Positions 35,731-46,547 of a stretch of 64,000 nucleotides of DNA are shown here, piece by piece. The stretch's first letter is position 1. Every line of letters begins with the position of its first letter. Below the pieces are notes generated by a model, which was not told the DNA's origin, ran no database searches, and saw only the letters and a program-made list of their open reading frames with translations. The position numbers and the translations under genes were made by a program. Origin of the DNA: Catenovulum sp. 2E275 (lineage in GTDB: Bacteria; Pseudomonadota; Gammaproteobacteria; Enterobacterales; Alteromonadaceae); assembly GCF_025515275.1 (NCBI RefSeq), contig NZ_JAOPFU010000005.1, forward strand, positions 62,001 through 126,000, given 5' to 3'.

Positions 35731-37704
35731 TTAAGTTTTACGGCTATTAATTTCATTGCCGATAACCACAACCTGATCGCCGGCTAAACGTGAAAAACGG
35801 GCTGATTTATCCAAATTAAGTTTGACCTGATCAGCTCCATTTTCTTCTCTAATCACCCCAATCACCAATTCTCCCTGCTGTTCAGCTAATGCAGTAAGCT
35901 GTTCAAGTTTTAGCATTTCTTTATCTGTGTAATAGCTAAGTGGATGTAACCTAATTTGAATACCACCGGCCTTCATTAAACTATCAAATAAAATTTGGCT
36001 TTGAGGCATTAACGCAACTTGTGACAGCATGTGACTCATAATTAATGGCGTAATAAAAGTGTCCCAGTCTGAATCATCTAAAAAGCTTTCGTTAGACGGG
36101 TCACTTAATTCAATTAAAACATGAGGTTGTTTTTGGGCATTGGATAATACTTCATCCAGCACCATAGATCCTACCAATACTCTAGCGTCAGCTTCTTCAG
36201 CCGAGTCTAATCTATCACTGTATAACAACATAACTATGTCATAATCTTCAGGTGTAAGCGCTTTCACTTCGCTCTCAACCATATAATCAGCTTCTTGGTA
36301 ACTCACTATAGTTCGGCTGCTTAAAGCGCCCAATTTTTCAATTTCGGTTTGCCTACGCTCTTTTGCTAAGCTAGATACCAAAGTAACATCAAAACTCTCA
36401 TCTATATAACTATCCAGCTCAGCAATAATGGCCGGAACACGTCTATTCCAACCTAATAACAGCATTCGCTTAGGTGCAGATTTAACTGTTGGCGCTTTAT
36501 GGGCGACAGGTTTAACTAATTTATTTTCGGTTAATTTACTTAACTCTGTAACCTGCTCTATTTGCTGAAAGTTTTTACTAATAAACACCAGAATATCGCT
36601 GCCGGATAGTTTATGAAATGCAGATTCACCAACCGAAAGCTCAAATACATTAGATTGCATATTAATATAACCAACCAAAATAGCTTGCTGGTGCAGTTGT
36701 TTTACATGCATTATTGACATGCCAGAAAACGGCTCTGCCGTTTTAAAATAAAATTGAGCACCATCTGCTGAGGTCATCAAATAACTGTACACTTTGAGTA
36801 AACTCGGTACGACTGCGCACTGCGCAATTAAACGGCTAATGGTTTCATCCGTTGCTATGGTACTTAATCCGCCTTGATAAGACTTTCGAGCCAATTTAGC
36901 ATGGCGGGCATCATCTAATTCAACAACCACTCTGGGTTTTAAACCTGTACTGTCAGCTAATACATCTAATGACAATAAAGATTTAATTGTTTCAACATCT
37001 GAGGTTATTGGTGAATCAGATCTTTGATATTGGCTGGGTAAAATAATAGCCGAAGCTCTGGTGCAAGCCGCTCTGTGCAATGCTTCTAACTGAAGCGCTT
37101 TGCCGGATCTTAATACCAAACGTTTGCTTAACTTTAACGGCATATTCAGCTCAGCTAATAATTGCTGATGAATAATCGCATTAACCGTTTCGGCCAATAA
37201 AATAATGGATAAGTCTTTATCGTGATTTAATTTTTTAAAATAATTTCGGTTATCTTCATTACCCAATAATTCATGAATAATCGGTACAGTCCGGCTGGTT
37301 TCGCCCAGTACAACCACATGGTTTTTAACACTCACCGGCGTTAACCCCTGCTCCAGTTTTTCCATAAAAGCAATTAACCAGCGGGTCATAATGGCAACCA
37401 AAGTACCCATAAATAAAACATAACCACAAATGGTTAATACAGTAGAAACAATTCGTCGCCATGCACCTTCATCATCACCTAAATATCCAGGGTCAGTTAA
37501 GCGTAAAAAAGCCCACCACACGTCTTCCGATAAGGCTCGGCCATCAAAATTAATCGGTGAAATTAACAAACCACCCGCCAGCGATATAAAAGCAATACAA
37601 GCTACAATCACAAATAGTTGATAACCCGCGCCTTTTACTAATTGGCGCTCAACAAAATATTTTAATCTATCAATTGGCTGTAAATGGGTAAATTTTAGTG
37701 ACAT
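35731..37704 (-). CDS. CASTOR/POLLUX-like ion-channel protein with RCK domains
   Basis: A 657-residue protein beginning MSLKFTHLQPIDRLKYFVER. Two N-terminal membrane segments (LFVIVACIAFISLAGGLLI near 30-48; TVLTICGYVLFMGTLVAIMT near 90-110) flank a short pore-like loop, followed by NAD-binding-like RCK domains (VKNHVVVLGETSRTVPII; APKRMLLLGWNRRVPAII). This is the arrangement of CASTOR/POLLUX/DMI1-type channels and bacterial homologues. The ion and the gating ligand are unknown. An earlier start adds 19 residues and was rejected; ATG 37704 has GGGAAA upstream. It is a single gene; a weak hairpin (35680-35712) follows it. Confidence 0.82.
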   Translation of the reverse strand: MSLKFTHLQPIDRLKYFVERQLVKGAGYQLFVIVACIAFISLAGGLLISPINFDGRALSEDVWWAFLRLTDPGYLGDDEGAWRRIVSTVLTICGYVLFMGTLVAIMTRWLIAFMEKLEQGLTPVSVKNHVVVLGETSRTVPIIHELLGNEDNRNYFKKLNHDKDLSIILLAETVNAIIHQQLLAELNMPLKLSKRLVLRSGKALQLEALHRAACTRASAIILPSQYQRSDSPITSDVETIKSLLSLDVLADSTGLKPRVVVELDDARHAKLARKSYQGGLSTIATDETISRLIAQCAVVPSLLKVYSYLMTSADGAQFYFKTAEPFSGMSIMHVKQLHQQAILVGYINMQSNVFELSVGESAFHKLSGSDILVFISKNFQQIEQVTELSKLTENKLVKPVAHKAPTVKSAPKRMLLLGWNRRVPAIIAELDSYIDESFDVTLVSSLAKERRQTEIEKLGALSSRTIVSYQEADYMVESEVKALTPEDYDIVMLLYSDRLDSAEEADARVLVGSMVLDEVLSNAQKQPHVLIELSDPSNESFLDDSDWDTFITPLIMSHMLSQVALMPQSQILFDSLMKAGGIQIRLHPLSYYTDKEMLKLEQLTALAEQQGELVIGVIREENGADQVKLNLDKSARFSRLAGDQVVVIGNEINSRKT

Positions 37705-37806
37705 AGCTTTTCCCAAAAATAAATTTAGACTGGATATACACGTAATTTTTATATTTAACAAGCAATTAAAGCTTATTTTGCGCTTTAGCTCTGTGATTTA
37801 ATAATA

Positions 37807-38256
37807 CTAGAACAAATTAAGGCTCATCACCAAAGCATGTTCAGAGCCAATAGGTGATGAATAATACTTTTGACGGATTGCGATTTGATTAAAACCAAGT
37901 TGAAAATATAAATTTTGAGCCGCTAAATTAGATTGCCTAACCTCAAGCCAAATCACTGCTGCTTTAATTAAATTAGCTTGTTCAATTAAAGCATTTAATA
38001 ATAACTTTGCTAATCCCTGCCGGCGATACTGAGTAGCAATACATATATTCATTAAGCTGATTTCACCAACAACATTATCACTGATTAAAAAGCCAATCAG
38101 CTGATTTTGCTCGTTAACTAATGCTAAGTTGATATAACGTTGATTTAAGCAAGATTGAAAAACGGCTGCACTCCAAGGATCGGGCTGAGACTCTAACTCA
38201 ATTGCCAATGCTGGCTCAATATCATCTTGGGTAAAAGGTCTAATCGAAAAAGTCAT
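37807..38256 (-). CDS. rimI: Ribosomal protein S18 alanine N-acetyltransferase
   Basis: RimI acetylates the N-terminal alanine of ribosomal protein S18. The 149-residue GNAT-fold protein begins MTFSIRPFTQDDIEPALAIEL and has the acetyl-CoA motif QYRRQGLAKLLLNALIEQA and the RxSNxxAQNLYFQLGF motif (ROSNLAAQNLYFQLGF-like: QSNLAAQNLYFQLGF). A longer frame overlapping the upstream gene was rejected; the ATG at 38256 starts 16 bases after it. It follows a holD-like gene, the same order as in E. coli (holD-rimI). Confidence 0.9.
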   Translation of the reverse strand: MTFSIRPFTQDDIEPALAIELESQPDPWSAAVFQSCLNQRYINLALVNEQNQLIGFLISDNVVGEISLMNICIATQYRRQGLAKLLLNALIEQANLIKAAVIWLEVRQSNLAAQNLYFQLGFNQIAIRQKYYSSPIGSEHALVMSLNLF

Positions 38257-38272
38257 TAATTTTTGAGAGGCT

Positions 38273-39079
38273 TTAAGACGTTTTATCAAGTAAAGATAAT
38301 ACAAACAACCAGAAAGCTTTTTTGTCAGTCGCTGTCGCTAAATTAAAAGACTTATTTTCAGCTAAATTTGGATGTGTCGCACTTATTAACTGCTCATTTT
38401 GCTCAAATGACCAACTATTATTTAAAGCCCAAGTTTGCAAAGCGGCTAAATCTTGACTATCCAAAGCTGTGATATTTAATTCAACTGATGCATTATTTTG
38501 TTCAGTTTCGGCTGATTCATCAACACTAGATTGGCTAGGTAAAATCGCTGCAAGCTGATTAATCATTCGGGTTTTATCGGCAATGGTTTTATCGCGTTCA
38601 AGCTGAGATTTTTGCTCGTCCGTTAACTGAACATTGGTTTTATTTGGCTGCTGCTGAGTTTCGGCCTTAACCACAGGTTGCTCATCAGACAAAGTATCTG
38701 ATGTAACATGAAAGTCTTGATTATGGTTTGACTGATTTAATTCGGACGGTTCAGCTTGAGTGGCAGCATGCATGACAGAATTTGTATCTTGCTCAATTAA
38801 ATCAGGGCTTTTTACGCTAACAGATTCCGCACTGCTAACACTTGCTGATTGATTATTTTCTGCTGCAATATTTTCAGAGGATGAGTTTTGATCACTCTTA
38901 GTAAAATTAGCATCCGTTAAATTAGCTGAGTTTGAATTTGGCGCTAAAGATTCAGGCACATATTCAGAAACTTGCTCGCACGACAATACAGACGTTACCG
39001 AATTTGATTTATGCTGAAAAACCGGAATATTAAGTTCAGCCAGAATGGCTTGCTGATATAAACTGAGAGATTGGGTCAT
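38273..39079 (-). CDS. holD: Putative DNA polymerase III psi subunit (HolD-like)
   Basis: A 268-residue protein. Its N terminus (LSLYQQAILAELNIPVFQHK) resembles the short psi segment that binds the clamp loader or chi. Its C terminus (about 215-268; ends KKAFWLFVLSLLDKTS) looks like a compact helical psi core. Between them (about 40-190) is a long low-complexity region rich in Ser, Gln, Asn, Glu and Ala. The main support is position: holD precedes rimI in E. coli and relatives. E. coli HolD has only 137 residues, so this is about twice as long. A different function is possible. Confidence 0.55.
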   Translation of the reverse strand: MTQSLSLYQQAILAELNIPVFQHKSNSVTSVLSCEQVSEYVPESLAPNSNSANLTDANFTKSDQNSSSENIAAENNQSASVSSAESVSVKSPDLIEQDTNSVMHAATQAEPSELNQSNHNQDFHVTSDTLSDEQPVVKAETQQQPNKTNVQLTDEQKSQLERDKTIADKTRMINQLAAILPSQSSVDESAETEQNNASVELNITALDSQDLAALQTWALNNSWSFEQNEQLISATHPNLAENKSFNLATATDKKAFWLFVLSLLDKTS

Positions 39080-39109
39080 TTCAGATTTCTTGTAAAATAA
39101 GAAGAGAAA

Positions 39110-39186
39110 TGGCAGGGGTGACAGGACTCGAACCCGTAACCATCGGTTTTGGAGACCGCTGTTCTACCAATTGGAACTACACCCCT
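39110..39186 (-). tRNA. tRNA-Trp (CCA anticodon)
   Basis: On the minus strand the molecule begins AGGGGTGTAGTTCC and ends with CACCCCT, discriminator G and encoded CCA. A 7-bp acceptor stem, a D-arm with AATTGGTAGA, anticodon loop CTCCAAA (anticodon CCA) closed by CGGT/ACCG-type pairs, and GGTTCGAGTCC T-loop are all present. It is 77 nucleotides with CCA and nearly identical in the arms to E. coli tRNA-Trp. Confidence 0.96.
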
Positions 39187-39306
39187 AGCGAATTGAGACC
39201 GGATTATACAGAGGCTTTTATCTGTGTAAAGCAAATATTTCACTCCTTTTTACTGTTTGCTTATTTTACCCGCAAATAGACCATTTTTCAGTCAAAAATA
39301 ACTCAA

Positions 39307-40062
39307 TCATTCATTTTTACCACAAATTTTGCAATGTTCATCAGCGATTAAATTAAATTGATGAAAACTCATTTGCCATGCATCAAAACATAATAATTTA
39401 TTTTGTTGACTGCTTTTCTTGTCCACTAACAATTTAATCGCTTCTAAAGCTTGCATACTGCCGATAATACCTAAAACCGGTGAAACAACACCCGCATTTG
39501 AGCAATTTAAATTCTCTTCACTTAAATCCGGATAAACACACTGATAACAAGGTGAACTTTGTTCACTAAAATTAAAGACCATAAGCTGACCCTCACCCCT
39601 TATGGCTGCACCAGATACCAGCGCAACTTGCTGTTGCCAGCAAGCCCGGTTAATAAAATAACGGCTAGCGGCATTATCAGTACAATCTAAGACGATATCA
39701 GCCGTGTTAATCAAAGCCGAAAAGTCGGCATTTTCGACAGTGTTTTCAATCGTATTCAGTTTAATTTCAGGGTTCAACGCTTGTAACTGATTCGCCGCAG
39801 TTTGTACTTTACTGCGCTTTAAGTGATTGGTTTTATATAAAATTTGCCTTTGTAAATTAGAAAGCTCAATATTATCTGCATCAATTAAAGTTAATTCACC
39901 TACTCCGCTTGCAGCCAAATACAAAGCAGCCGGACAACCTAAACCGCCGCATCCAACAATAACAACATGCGATTTTTTAAGTTTTAACTGACCAGCTTCG
40001 CCAATTTTATCCAACAATAAATGACGACTGTACCTCAACTGCTCTTGCGAACTTAACTGCAT
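39307..40062 (-). CDS. thiF: ThiS adenylyltransferase ThiF
   Basis: ThiF activates the C-terminal glycine of ThiS for sulfur transfer in thiazole synthesis. The 251-residue E1-like protein has the nucleotide loop GCGGLGCPAALYLAASGV, the catalytic stretch DADNIELSNLQRQ, and two zinc-binding Cys pairs (CYQC near residue 174 and CKIC near the end). The same family includes MoeB, but the position after thiDE in a thi operon favours ThiF. It is the last gene of the thiamine operon. Confidence 0.9.
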   Translation of the reverse strand: MQLSSQEQLRYSRHLLLDKIGEAGQLKLKKSHVVIVGCGGLGCPAALYLAASGVGELTLIDADNIELSNLQRQILYKTNHLKRSKVQTAANQLQALNPEIKLNTIENTVENADFSALINTADIVLDCTDNAASRYFINRACWQQQVALVSGAAIRGEGQLMVFNFSEQSSPCYQCVYPDLSEENLNCSNAGVVSPVLGIIGSMQALEAIKLLVDKKSSQQNKLLCFDAWQMSFHQFNLIADEHCKICGKNE

Positions 40063-40089
40063 TAAATCACCTTATTTTATTAATATATA

Positions 40090-40137
40090 AACAGATTTGA
40101 GATTTAATTTAACTTAATTTAACTTAACTTAACTAAC
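40090..40137. repeat. Short imperfect tandem repeat between thiDE and thiF
   Basis: A run of TTTAACTTAA-type units (pentamer TTAAC / decamer TTTAACTTAA) fills most of the 75-base gap between thiDE and thiF. It is simple-sequence DNA, possibly slippage-prone; no regulatory role is apparent. Confidence 0.5.
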
Positions 40138-41688
40138 TTACATTGCGAAATTACGAGATAATTGCGCAATTGCTTTTTCGGGTTCATCAGCTTCTGTAAT
40201 AGCGGTTACTACAGCCACTGAGCCTACTCCAGTTTGCCATACTTTTTCTGCCCGCTCTAAATTAATACCACCAATAGCCACCATAGGAAACGGCTGAGTA
40301 TTTTGAGCATTTAAACGTAAATAATGATTAAGCCGTTTTATGCCCTGTATTTGTCCGCTCATATCTTTTGTTTTAGTCGGGTAAATCGCACCAACCGCAA
40401 TATAACTCGGTTTAAGCTGCATCGCAGCTAAAAATTCATATTCACCATGAGTGCTAATACCTAACCTTAAACCGGCTTGTTTAATTAAATTTAAATCAGC
40501 ACTTTGTACATCTTCTTGCCCCAAATGCACGCCATAAGCGCCATGTTTAACAGCTAATTGCCAATAATCATTAATAAATAATCTAGCCTGATACTGTTTG
40601 CCCAGTTCAATCGCGCTAACAATATCTGCTTCCACTTCATCACAAGATTTATTTTTGATTCTTAGCTGCAGTGTTTTGATGCCTTGTTTTAATAAAAACT
40701 CAATCCACTCAACCGAGCCAACAACCGGATACAAACCTAAATGTTGAGTATCGCAAGATGCAAAATCATCAGCCCAACTGGTTTGCTCAAAACCATCAAT
40801 TTGCCAGTCTAATTCATTTGCTAAAGGCGAATTTGGCTGAATAATTTTTGGATATTGTTGTAACTTCAACGGCCATGGCCCCTGCCAAATTGGGCCATAA
40901 ATGCCATCGAATTCAGCCGAGCGAGTTAAGCCTTGGTTAATATAAGCTTTAGCCACTGTCACCGCATCGCGTAATAAATATCCTTGAGCTAAACAAGCGG
41001 CCACAGCGGAAGCAAAAGTACAACCGCTGCCATGACTATGTTCCGTTTCTATTTTGTCTGACGCTAGCCAGTATTGATTAACCCCATTATCGGCTAAATC
41101 AACACAATAACGGCCGTCGATATCAATGTGACCACCTTTGACAACAACAGCACCAATCCCCATTTGTTGTAAGCTAGCACTTACATCTAACATACTTTGC
41201 CAATTAATAATATAAACGCCGGATAATCTTTGCGCTTCGTCTGCATTTGGGGTTAATACATCCACCAGCGGAAATAACTTTTGTTTAATGATTGGTAAAA
41301 TATCTTCTTCAACTAAATCGCCACCCGCACTGGCAATCGCAACGGGATCGTAAACTACTATAGGTGGTTGTGGCCAATCCCGCTGGCAACGCATGATCCA
41401 GTCAGCAATTAAATCGACTTGTCGTTTATTAGCGAGCAAACCAATTTTAATCACTTTGGCCGGTTTATCCTGATGCAACGCTTTTAATTGGGACCACAAA
41501 ACGTCTTCATTGACCGCATTAATTTCATCCACACCTAAACTATTTTGTGCGGTATTAGCGGTAATAACAGTGCAAACCTCGCAGTCTAAATTGTGCATGG
41601 TTTTTAAATCGGCCTGAATACCAGCACCACCGCTACAGTCAGATCCAGCAATCGTCCAAACTATTGCGCGTTTATTTTCTTCGAGCAT
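40138..41688 (-). CDS. thiDE: Bifunctional HMP-phosphate kinase / thiamine-phosphate synthase
   Basis: A 516-residue fusion. The N-terminal part (about 1-270) is ThiD, with [16 protein letters not shown] near residue 16 and the kinase anion hole [13 protein letters not shown] linker follows, then ThiE (about 310-516) with the pyrophosphate-binding [47 protein letters not shown] and VAIGGINLE motifs. It phosphorylates hydroxymethylpyrimidine twice and then joins it to thiazole phosphate, making TMP. ThiDE fusions occur in several marine gammaproteobacteria. It lies between thiG and thiF in the operon. Confidence 0.94.
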   Translation of the reverse strand: MLEENKRAIVWTIAGSDCSGGAGIQADLKTMHNLDCEVCTVITANTAQNSLGVDEINAVNEDVLWSQLKALHQDKPAKVIKIGLLANKRQVDLIADWIMRCQRDWPQPPIVVYDPVAIASAGGDLVEEDILPIIKQKLFPLVDVLTPNADEAQRLSGVYIINWQSMLDVSASLQQMGIGAVVVKGGHIDIDGRYCVDLADNGVNQYWLASDKIETEHSHGSGCTFASAVAACLAQGYLLRDAVTVAKAYINQGLTRSAEFDGIYGPIWQGPWPLKLQQYPKIIQPNSPLANELDWQIDGFEQTSWADDFASCDTQHLGLYPVVGSVEWIEFLLKQGIKTLQLRIKNKSCDEVEADIVSAIELGKQYQARLFINDYWQLAVKHGAYGVHLGQEDVQSADLNLIKQAGLRLGISTHGEYEFLAAMQLKPSYIAVGAIYPTKTKDMSGQIQGIKRLNHYLRLNAQNTQPFPMVAIGGINLERAEKVWQTGVGSVAVVTAITEADEPEKAIAQLSRNFAM

Positions 41689-41756
41689 GAAATTCTCTAA
41701 TTTTGTTTATTTATTATTAATGCTTATTCGCAATTTTAAACGATATAACGTTTAGC

Positions 41757-42554
41757 TTACAGCTGATGCCAAAATGGCATGCCTAATGTTGGTGTACTCG
41801 GGTTTGCTGTATCTTTTTCCGGCATTCTTCCGGCAAGGTACCCCTGTCTACCTGCCTCTATCGCAGCTTTAAATGCTCGCGCCATTAAAACCGGATCTTG
41901 CGCCTGAGCAATCGCCGAGTTTAATAATACGGCATCATAACCCAATTCTAGCGCCTGAGTCGCATGAGAAGGTAAGCCAATTCCAGCATCCACCACTAAG
42001 CTGATATTTGGAAAACGATGACGAATTGCCGATAACGCATACGGATTTAACAGGCCTTTACCTGTGCCAATCGGTGAACCCCAAGGCATTAACACTTCAC
42101 AACCTAACTCAACTAAATGGCGGCAAATGACTAAATCATCGGTGCAATAAGGCAATACTTTAAAACCGTCATTTAATAAAATTTCGGTTGCTTTAACCAA
42201 ATCAATCGGGTCGGGTTGCAAATTATATTCATCACCCACTAATTCCAATTTAATCCAGTCGGTTTCAAAAATTTCACGTGACATTTGCGCCAAAGTGACC
42301 GCTTCACTAATCGAATGACAGCCTGCAGTATTGGGTAAAATCTTTTTGCCCAGCGACTGAATTTGTTGCCAAAATGCCTGCCCACCGGCCTGCTCTGGCG
42401 ATTGACGACGAAGAGAAACAGTAACGATTTCAGCATCTGACTGACGAATAGATTCTTGCATAATCGCTGGGGACGGATAAAGCGCACTACCAATTAATAA
42501 ACGACTGGATAATTCTGTCCCATAAACGTTCCATTTATCTGCCTGATTTTGCAT
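41757..42554 (-). CDS. thiG: Thiazole synthase ThiG
   Basis: ThiG forms the thiazole ring from deoxyxylulose phosphate, dehydroglycine and ThiS-thiocarboxylate. The 265-residue TIM barrel has [12 protein letters not shown], the Schiff-base Lys102 in [17 protein letters not shown], the [13 protein letters not shown] phosphate loop and [11 protein letters not shown]. The ATG at 42554 has GGGGGA seven bases upstream and starts one base after the thiS stop; a longer frame overlapping thiS was rejected. Confidence 0.95.
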   Translation of the reverse strand: MQNQADKWNVYGTELSSRLLIGSALYPSPAIMQESIRQSDAEIVTVSLRRQSPEQAGGQAFWQQIQSLGKKILPNTAGCHSISEAVTLAQMSREIFETDWIKLELVGDEYNLQPDPIDLVKATEILLNDGFKVLPYCTDDLVICRHLVELGCEVLMPWGSPIGTGKGLLNPYALSAIRHRFPNISLVVDAGIGLPSHATQALELGYDAVLLNSAIAQAQDPVLMARAFKAAIEAGRQGYLAGRMPEKDTANPSTPTLGMPFWHQL

Positions 42555-42555
42555 T

Positions 42556-42753
42556 TTATCCCCCTTGCACTGGTGATAAAATATCAATCATATCACCCTC
42601 GTTTAACACAAATGCTTGATGCTGGCTTTTTGGCACAAACTGGCCATTAACAGCTAAAGCAAAAGGCGCAAGCGCACCAAAATCTTCAACTACTTTTAAC
42701 AACGGCTGAGCTTGTGTTAATTCTATAGCTTGTCCGTTAACTGTAATTTTCAT
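42556..42753 (-). CDS. thiS: Sulfur carrier protein ThiS
   Basis: A 65-residue ubiquitin-fold sulfur carrier. It begins [20 protein letters not shown] and ends with the required Gly-Gly (DILSPVQGG), whose last Gly is adenylated by ThiF and thiocarboxylated. It lies 15 bases after thiO and one base before thiG. Confidence 0.95.
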   Translation of the reverse strand: MKITVNGQAIELTQAQPLLKVVEDFGALAPFALAVNGQFVPKSQHQAFVLNEGDMIDILSPVQGG

Positions 42754-42768
42754 TTATAAAAAACACCT

Positions 42769-43857
42769 TTAAACCTGACGATAAAGCAAATTAAAATGGT
42801 TGTCTGATAATTCACTATACTGATAAAAATAAGTATTTTCTTGTTCACTCACACGGTTAAATAAATTAAGCGCATGCGCTATTACTGCGGGCGCTAATAA
42901 ATAACCATGCCGATACAAGCCATTAATCCGAATACAGCGATTATCTTGCACAATCGCTGGTTCGTTATCCGGTAACGTTGGCCGCAGCCCCACATCGAGC
43001 TGAGTAATTTGAGCTTCAGCAAATCCGGAATGAACACTATAAGCGGCGGATAATAACTCCAGCGCTGAGCGCACAGTCATCGGGTGATCACTTTGAGATT
43101 CAATTTCAGTTGCACCAATCACATACTCATGATTTGGCTTAGGCACAATATAAATTGGATATCTTGGATGTAATAACCGTACCGGCCGGTTTAAGTTCAC
43201 CTCAGGCGCATATACCCGAATAACCTCACCGCGAACACCCCGTAATTGAGTTAAATCCGGTAAAGCACCTAAACCACGGCAGTCAAATATCCAGTCAAAA
43301 CGCGTTTTATCACCATTTGCCAATACCCAATCCGACTCAATGTTTGCATCATCGGTTGCGACTAAATTCACTTTTGCCTGAATCAACTCTGCAAATAAGG
43401 CAAGATATAAAGCACGGTTATCCAATTGAGCTTCATTTTCAAGCCACAACCCTTGATGAAATTTACCCCCAATTTCGGGTTCTAATTCTGCAATTTGTTG
43501 CCGGTTAACGGCCTGAATACCAGACTTTAATTTGAGCCTTTGATAAAAACTGGCTAAATCACCTTTATCCTGAGCATGAGCCAAAATTAAGCTACCCGCT
43601 TGCTGGTAAAAGACGGTTTGATTCAGTTGGCTAAGCAACTTTGGCCAAAGTTGAACCGACAATTCACCCAACCCAACCACTAAAGGGCTGGCGACTACAG
43701 ATTCAGCCACCGGCGCTAACATAGCCGCAGCGATTTTACCGGCGCTATATTGCGCCGAGTTAAAATCTTTATCATACAAGGTAATTTGATAATGTTTGGC
43801 TAACTGAACGGCTAATAACCGACCAACTAGACCTGCCCCCACAACCGCTATTTTCAT
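42769..43857 (-). CDS. thiO: Glycine oxidase ThiO
   Basis: ThiO oxidises glycine to dehydroglycine for the thiazole ring, the oxygen-dependent alternative to ThiH. The 362-residue FAD enzyme has the Rossmann start MKIAVVGAGLVGRLLAVQLA, the DAO-family middle (YIVPKPNHEYVIGATEIES, part) and the C-terminal GLRPTLPDNEPAI and NGLYRHGYLLAPA motifs. It stands between thiC and thiS, separated from thiC by 139 bases containing a hairpin. Use of ThiO implies aerobic thiazole synthesis. Confidence 0.93.
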   Translation of the reverse strand: MKIAVVGAGLVGRLLAVQLAKHYQITLYDKDFNSAQYSAGKIAAAMLAPVAESVVASPLVVGLGELSVQLWPKLLSQLNQTVFYQQAGSLILAHAQDKGDLASFYQRLKLKSGIQAVNRQQIAELEPEIGGKFHQGLWLENEAQLDNRALYLALFAELIQAKVNLVATDDANIESDWVLANGDKTRFDWIFDCRGLGALPDLTQLRGVRGEVIRVYAPEVNLNRPVRLLHPRYPIYIVPKPNHEYVIGATEIESQSDHPMTVRSALELLSAAYSVHSGFAEAQITQLDVGLRPTLPDNEPAIVQDNRCIRINGLYRHGYLLAPAVIAHALNLFNRVSEQENTYFYQYSELSDNHFNLLYRQV

Positions 43858-43946
43858 TTAGGCTACCACAATAATATCCGAGGAAATTCAAGACAGAAGC
43901 AAACCGCCTACCACTCAATACAAAAATGATAAACGGTTTAGTTTAA

Positions 43947-43973
43947 CTTAAATCAGCAGTTGGCTGATTTAAG
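43947..43973 (-). terminator. Intercistronic hairpin between thiC and thiO
   Basis: CTTAAATCAGC (43947-43957) and GCTGATTTAAG (43963-43973) form a perfect 11-bp stem with a five-base loop, 24 bases after the thiC stop. No T-run follows on the minus strand. It may be a leaky terminator or an mRNA-stabilising element that lets thiC be expressed differently from the distal genes. Confidence 0.55.
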
Positions 43974-43996
43974 CTATTTAGCTTGAGTTGATCAGG

Positions 43997-46188
<2,192 letters not shown>

Positions 46189-46271
46189 CTTGTTCCCTAC
46201 GCTGGTGTTAACCAGATCAGGTTCGACGGATCCCACTTACGCGATCTCAGCCTTACAGGCACTCCGACAAG
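46189..46271 (-). ncRNA. TPP riboswitch (thi element) upstream of thiC
   Basis: On the minus strand the aptamer is bounded by P1 CTTGT (46271-46267) / ACAAG (46193-46189). It contains the conserved CTGAGA (46250-46245), the ACCTGAT-type T-box of the thi element (GAACCTGATCTGG) and the CAGCGTAGGGAA end. These are the invariant bases of the THI-box/TPP aptamer. Binding of TPP should shut off thiC and the thiamine operon. Confidence 0.95.
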
Positions 46272-46283
46272 TTTTCAAAGCTG

Positions 46284-46312
46284 ATTATACTGATTAGAAA
46301 AAATTTTAAAAC
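46284..46312 (-). promoter_or_regulatory. Candidate promoter of the thiamine biosynthesis operon
   Basis: A perfect -10 hexamer TATAAT (46289-46284) lies 13 bases upstream of the aptamer's first paired base. The -35 region 17 bases further up reads GTTTTA, a poor match. The position just ahead of the riboswitch supports the call. Confidence 0.5.
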
Positions 46313-46547
46313 TAAATTTTATTGATCATCTTATTAAAAACAATAACCCATTGAATATTAAACATAAAAAGTTAAACCACCTATATCTTAAAAAACAAGT
46401 TATCTAAAATTTATTGACGTTTCATATTCCATTTTTATGCTAACTAAAATCCCCCCAAAGCTTAGCCGGACTTGTAATTCAGGAAATTTAAATCAATAAT
46501 CAAATCTAAGAATAAGTCGAAATGCAACCAACCTCATAGCCTGTTAT
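46313..46547. other. A+T-rich gap between divergent thi operon and receiver-TPR gene
   Basis: Together with the riboswitch promoter this divergent region separates the thiamine operon from the plus-strand receiver-TPR gene. It has no convincing gene, repeat or strong promoter for the plus-strand gene; its ribosome-binding site is also weak. Confidence 0.5.

Noticed and set aside
40090-40137. Short TTTAACTTAA repeats considered as a regulator-binding array
   Set aside because: They are imperfect simple-sequence DNA in an A+T-rich gap with no dyad symmetry or conserved spacing.
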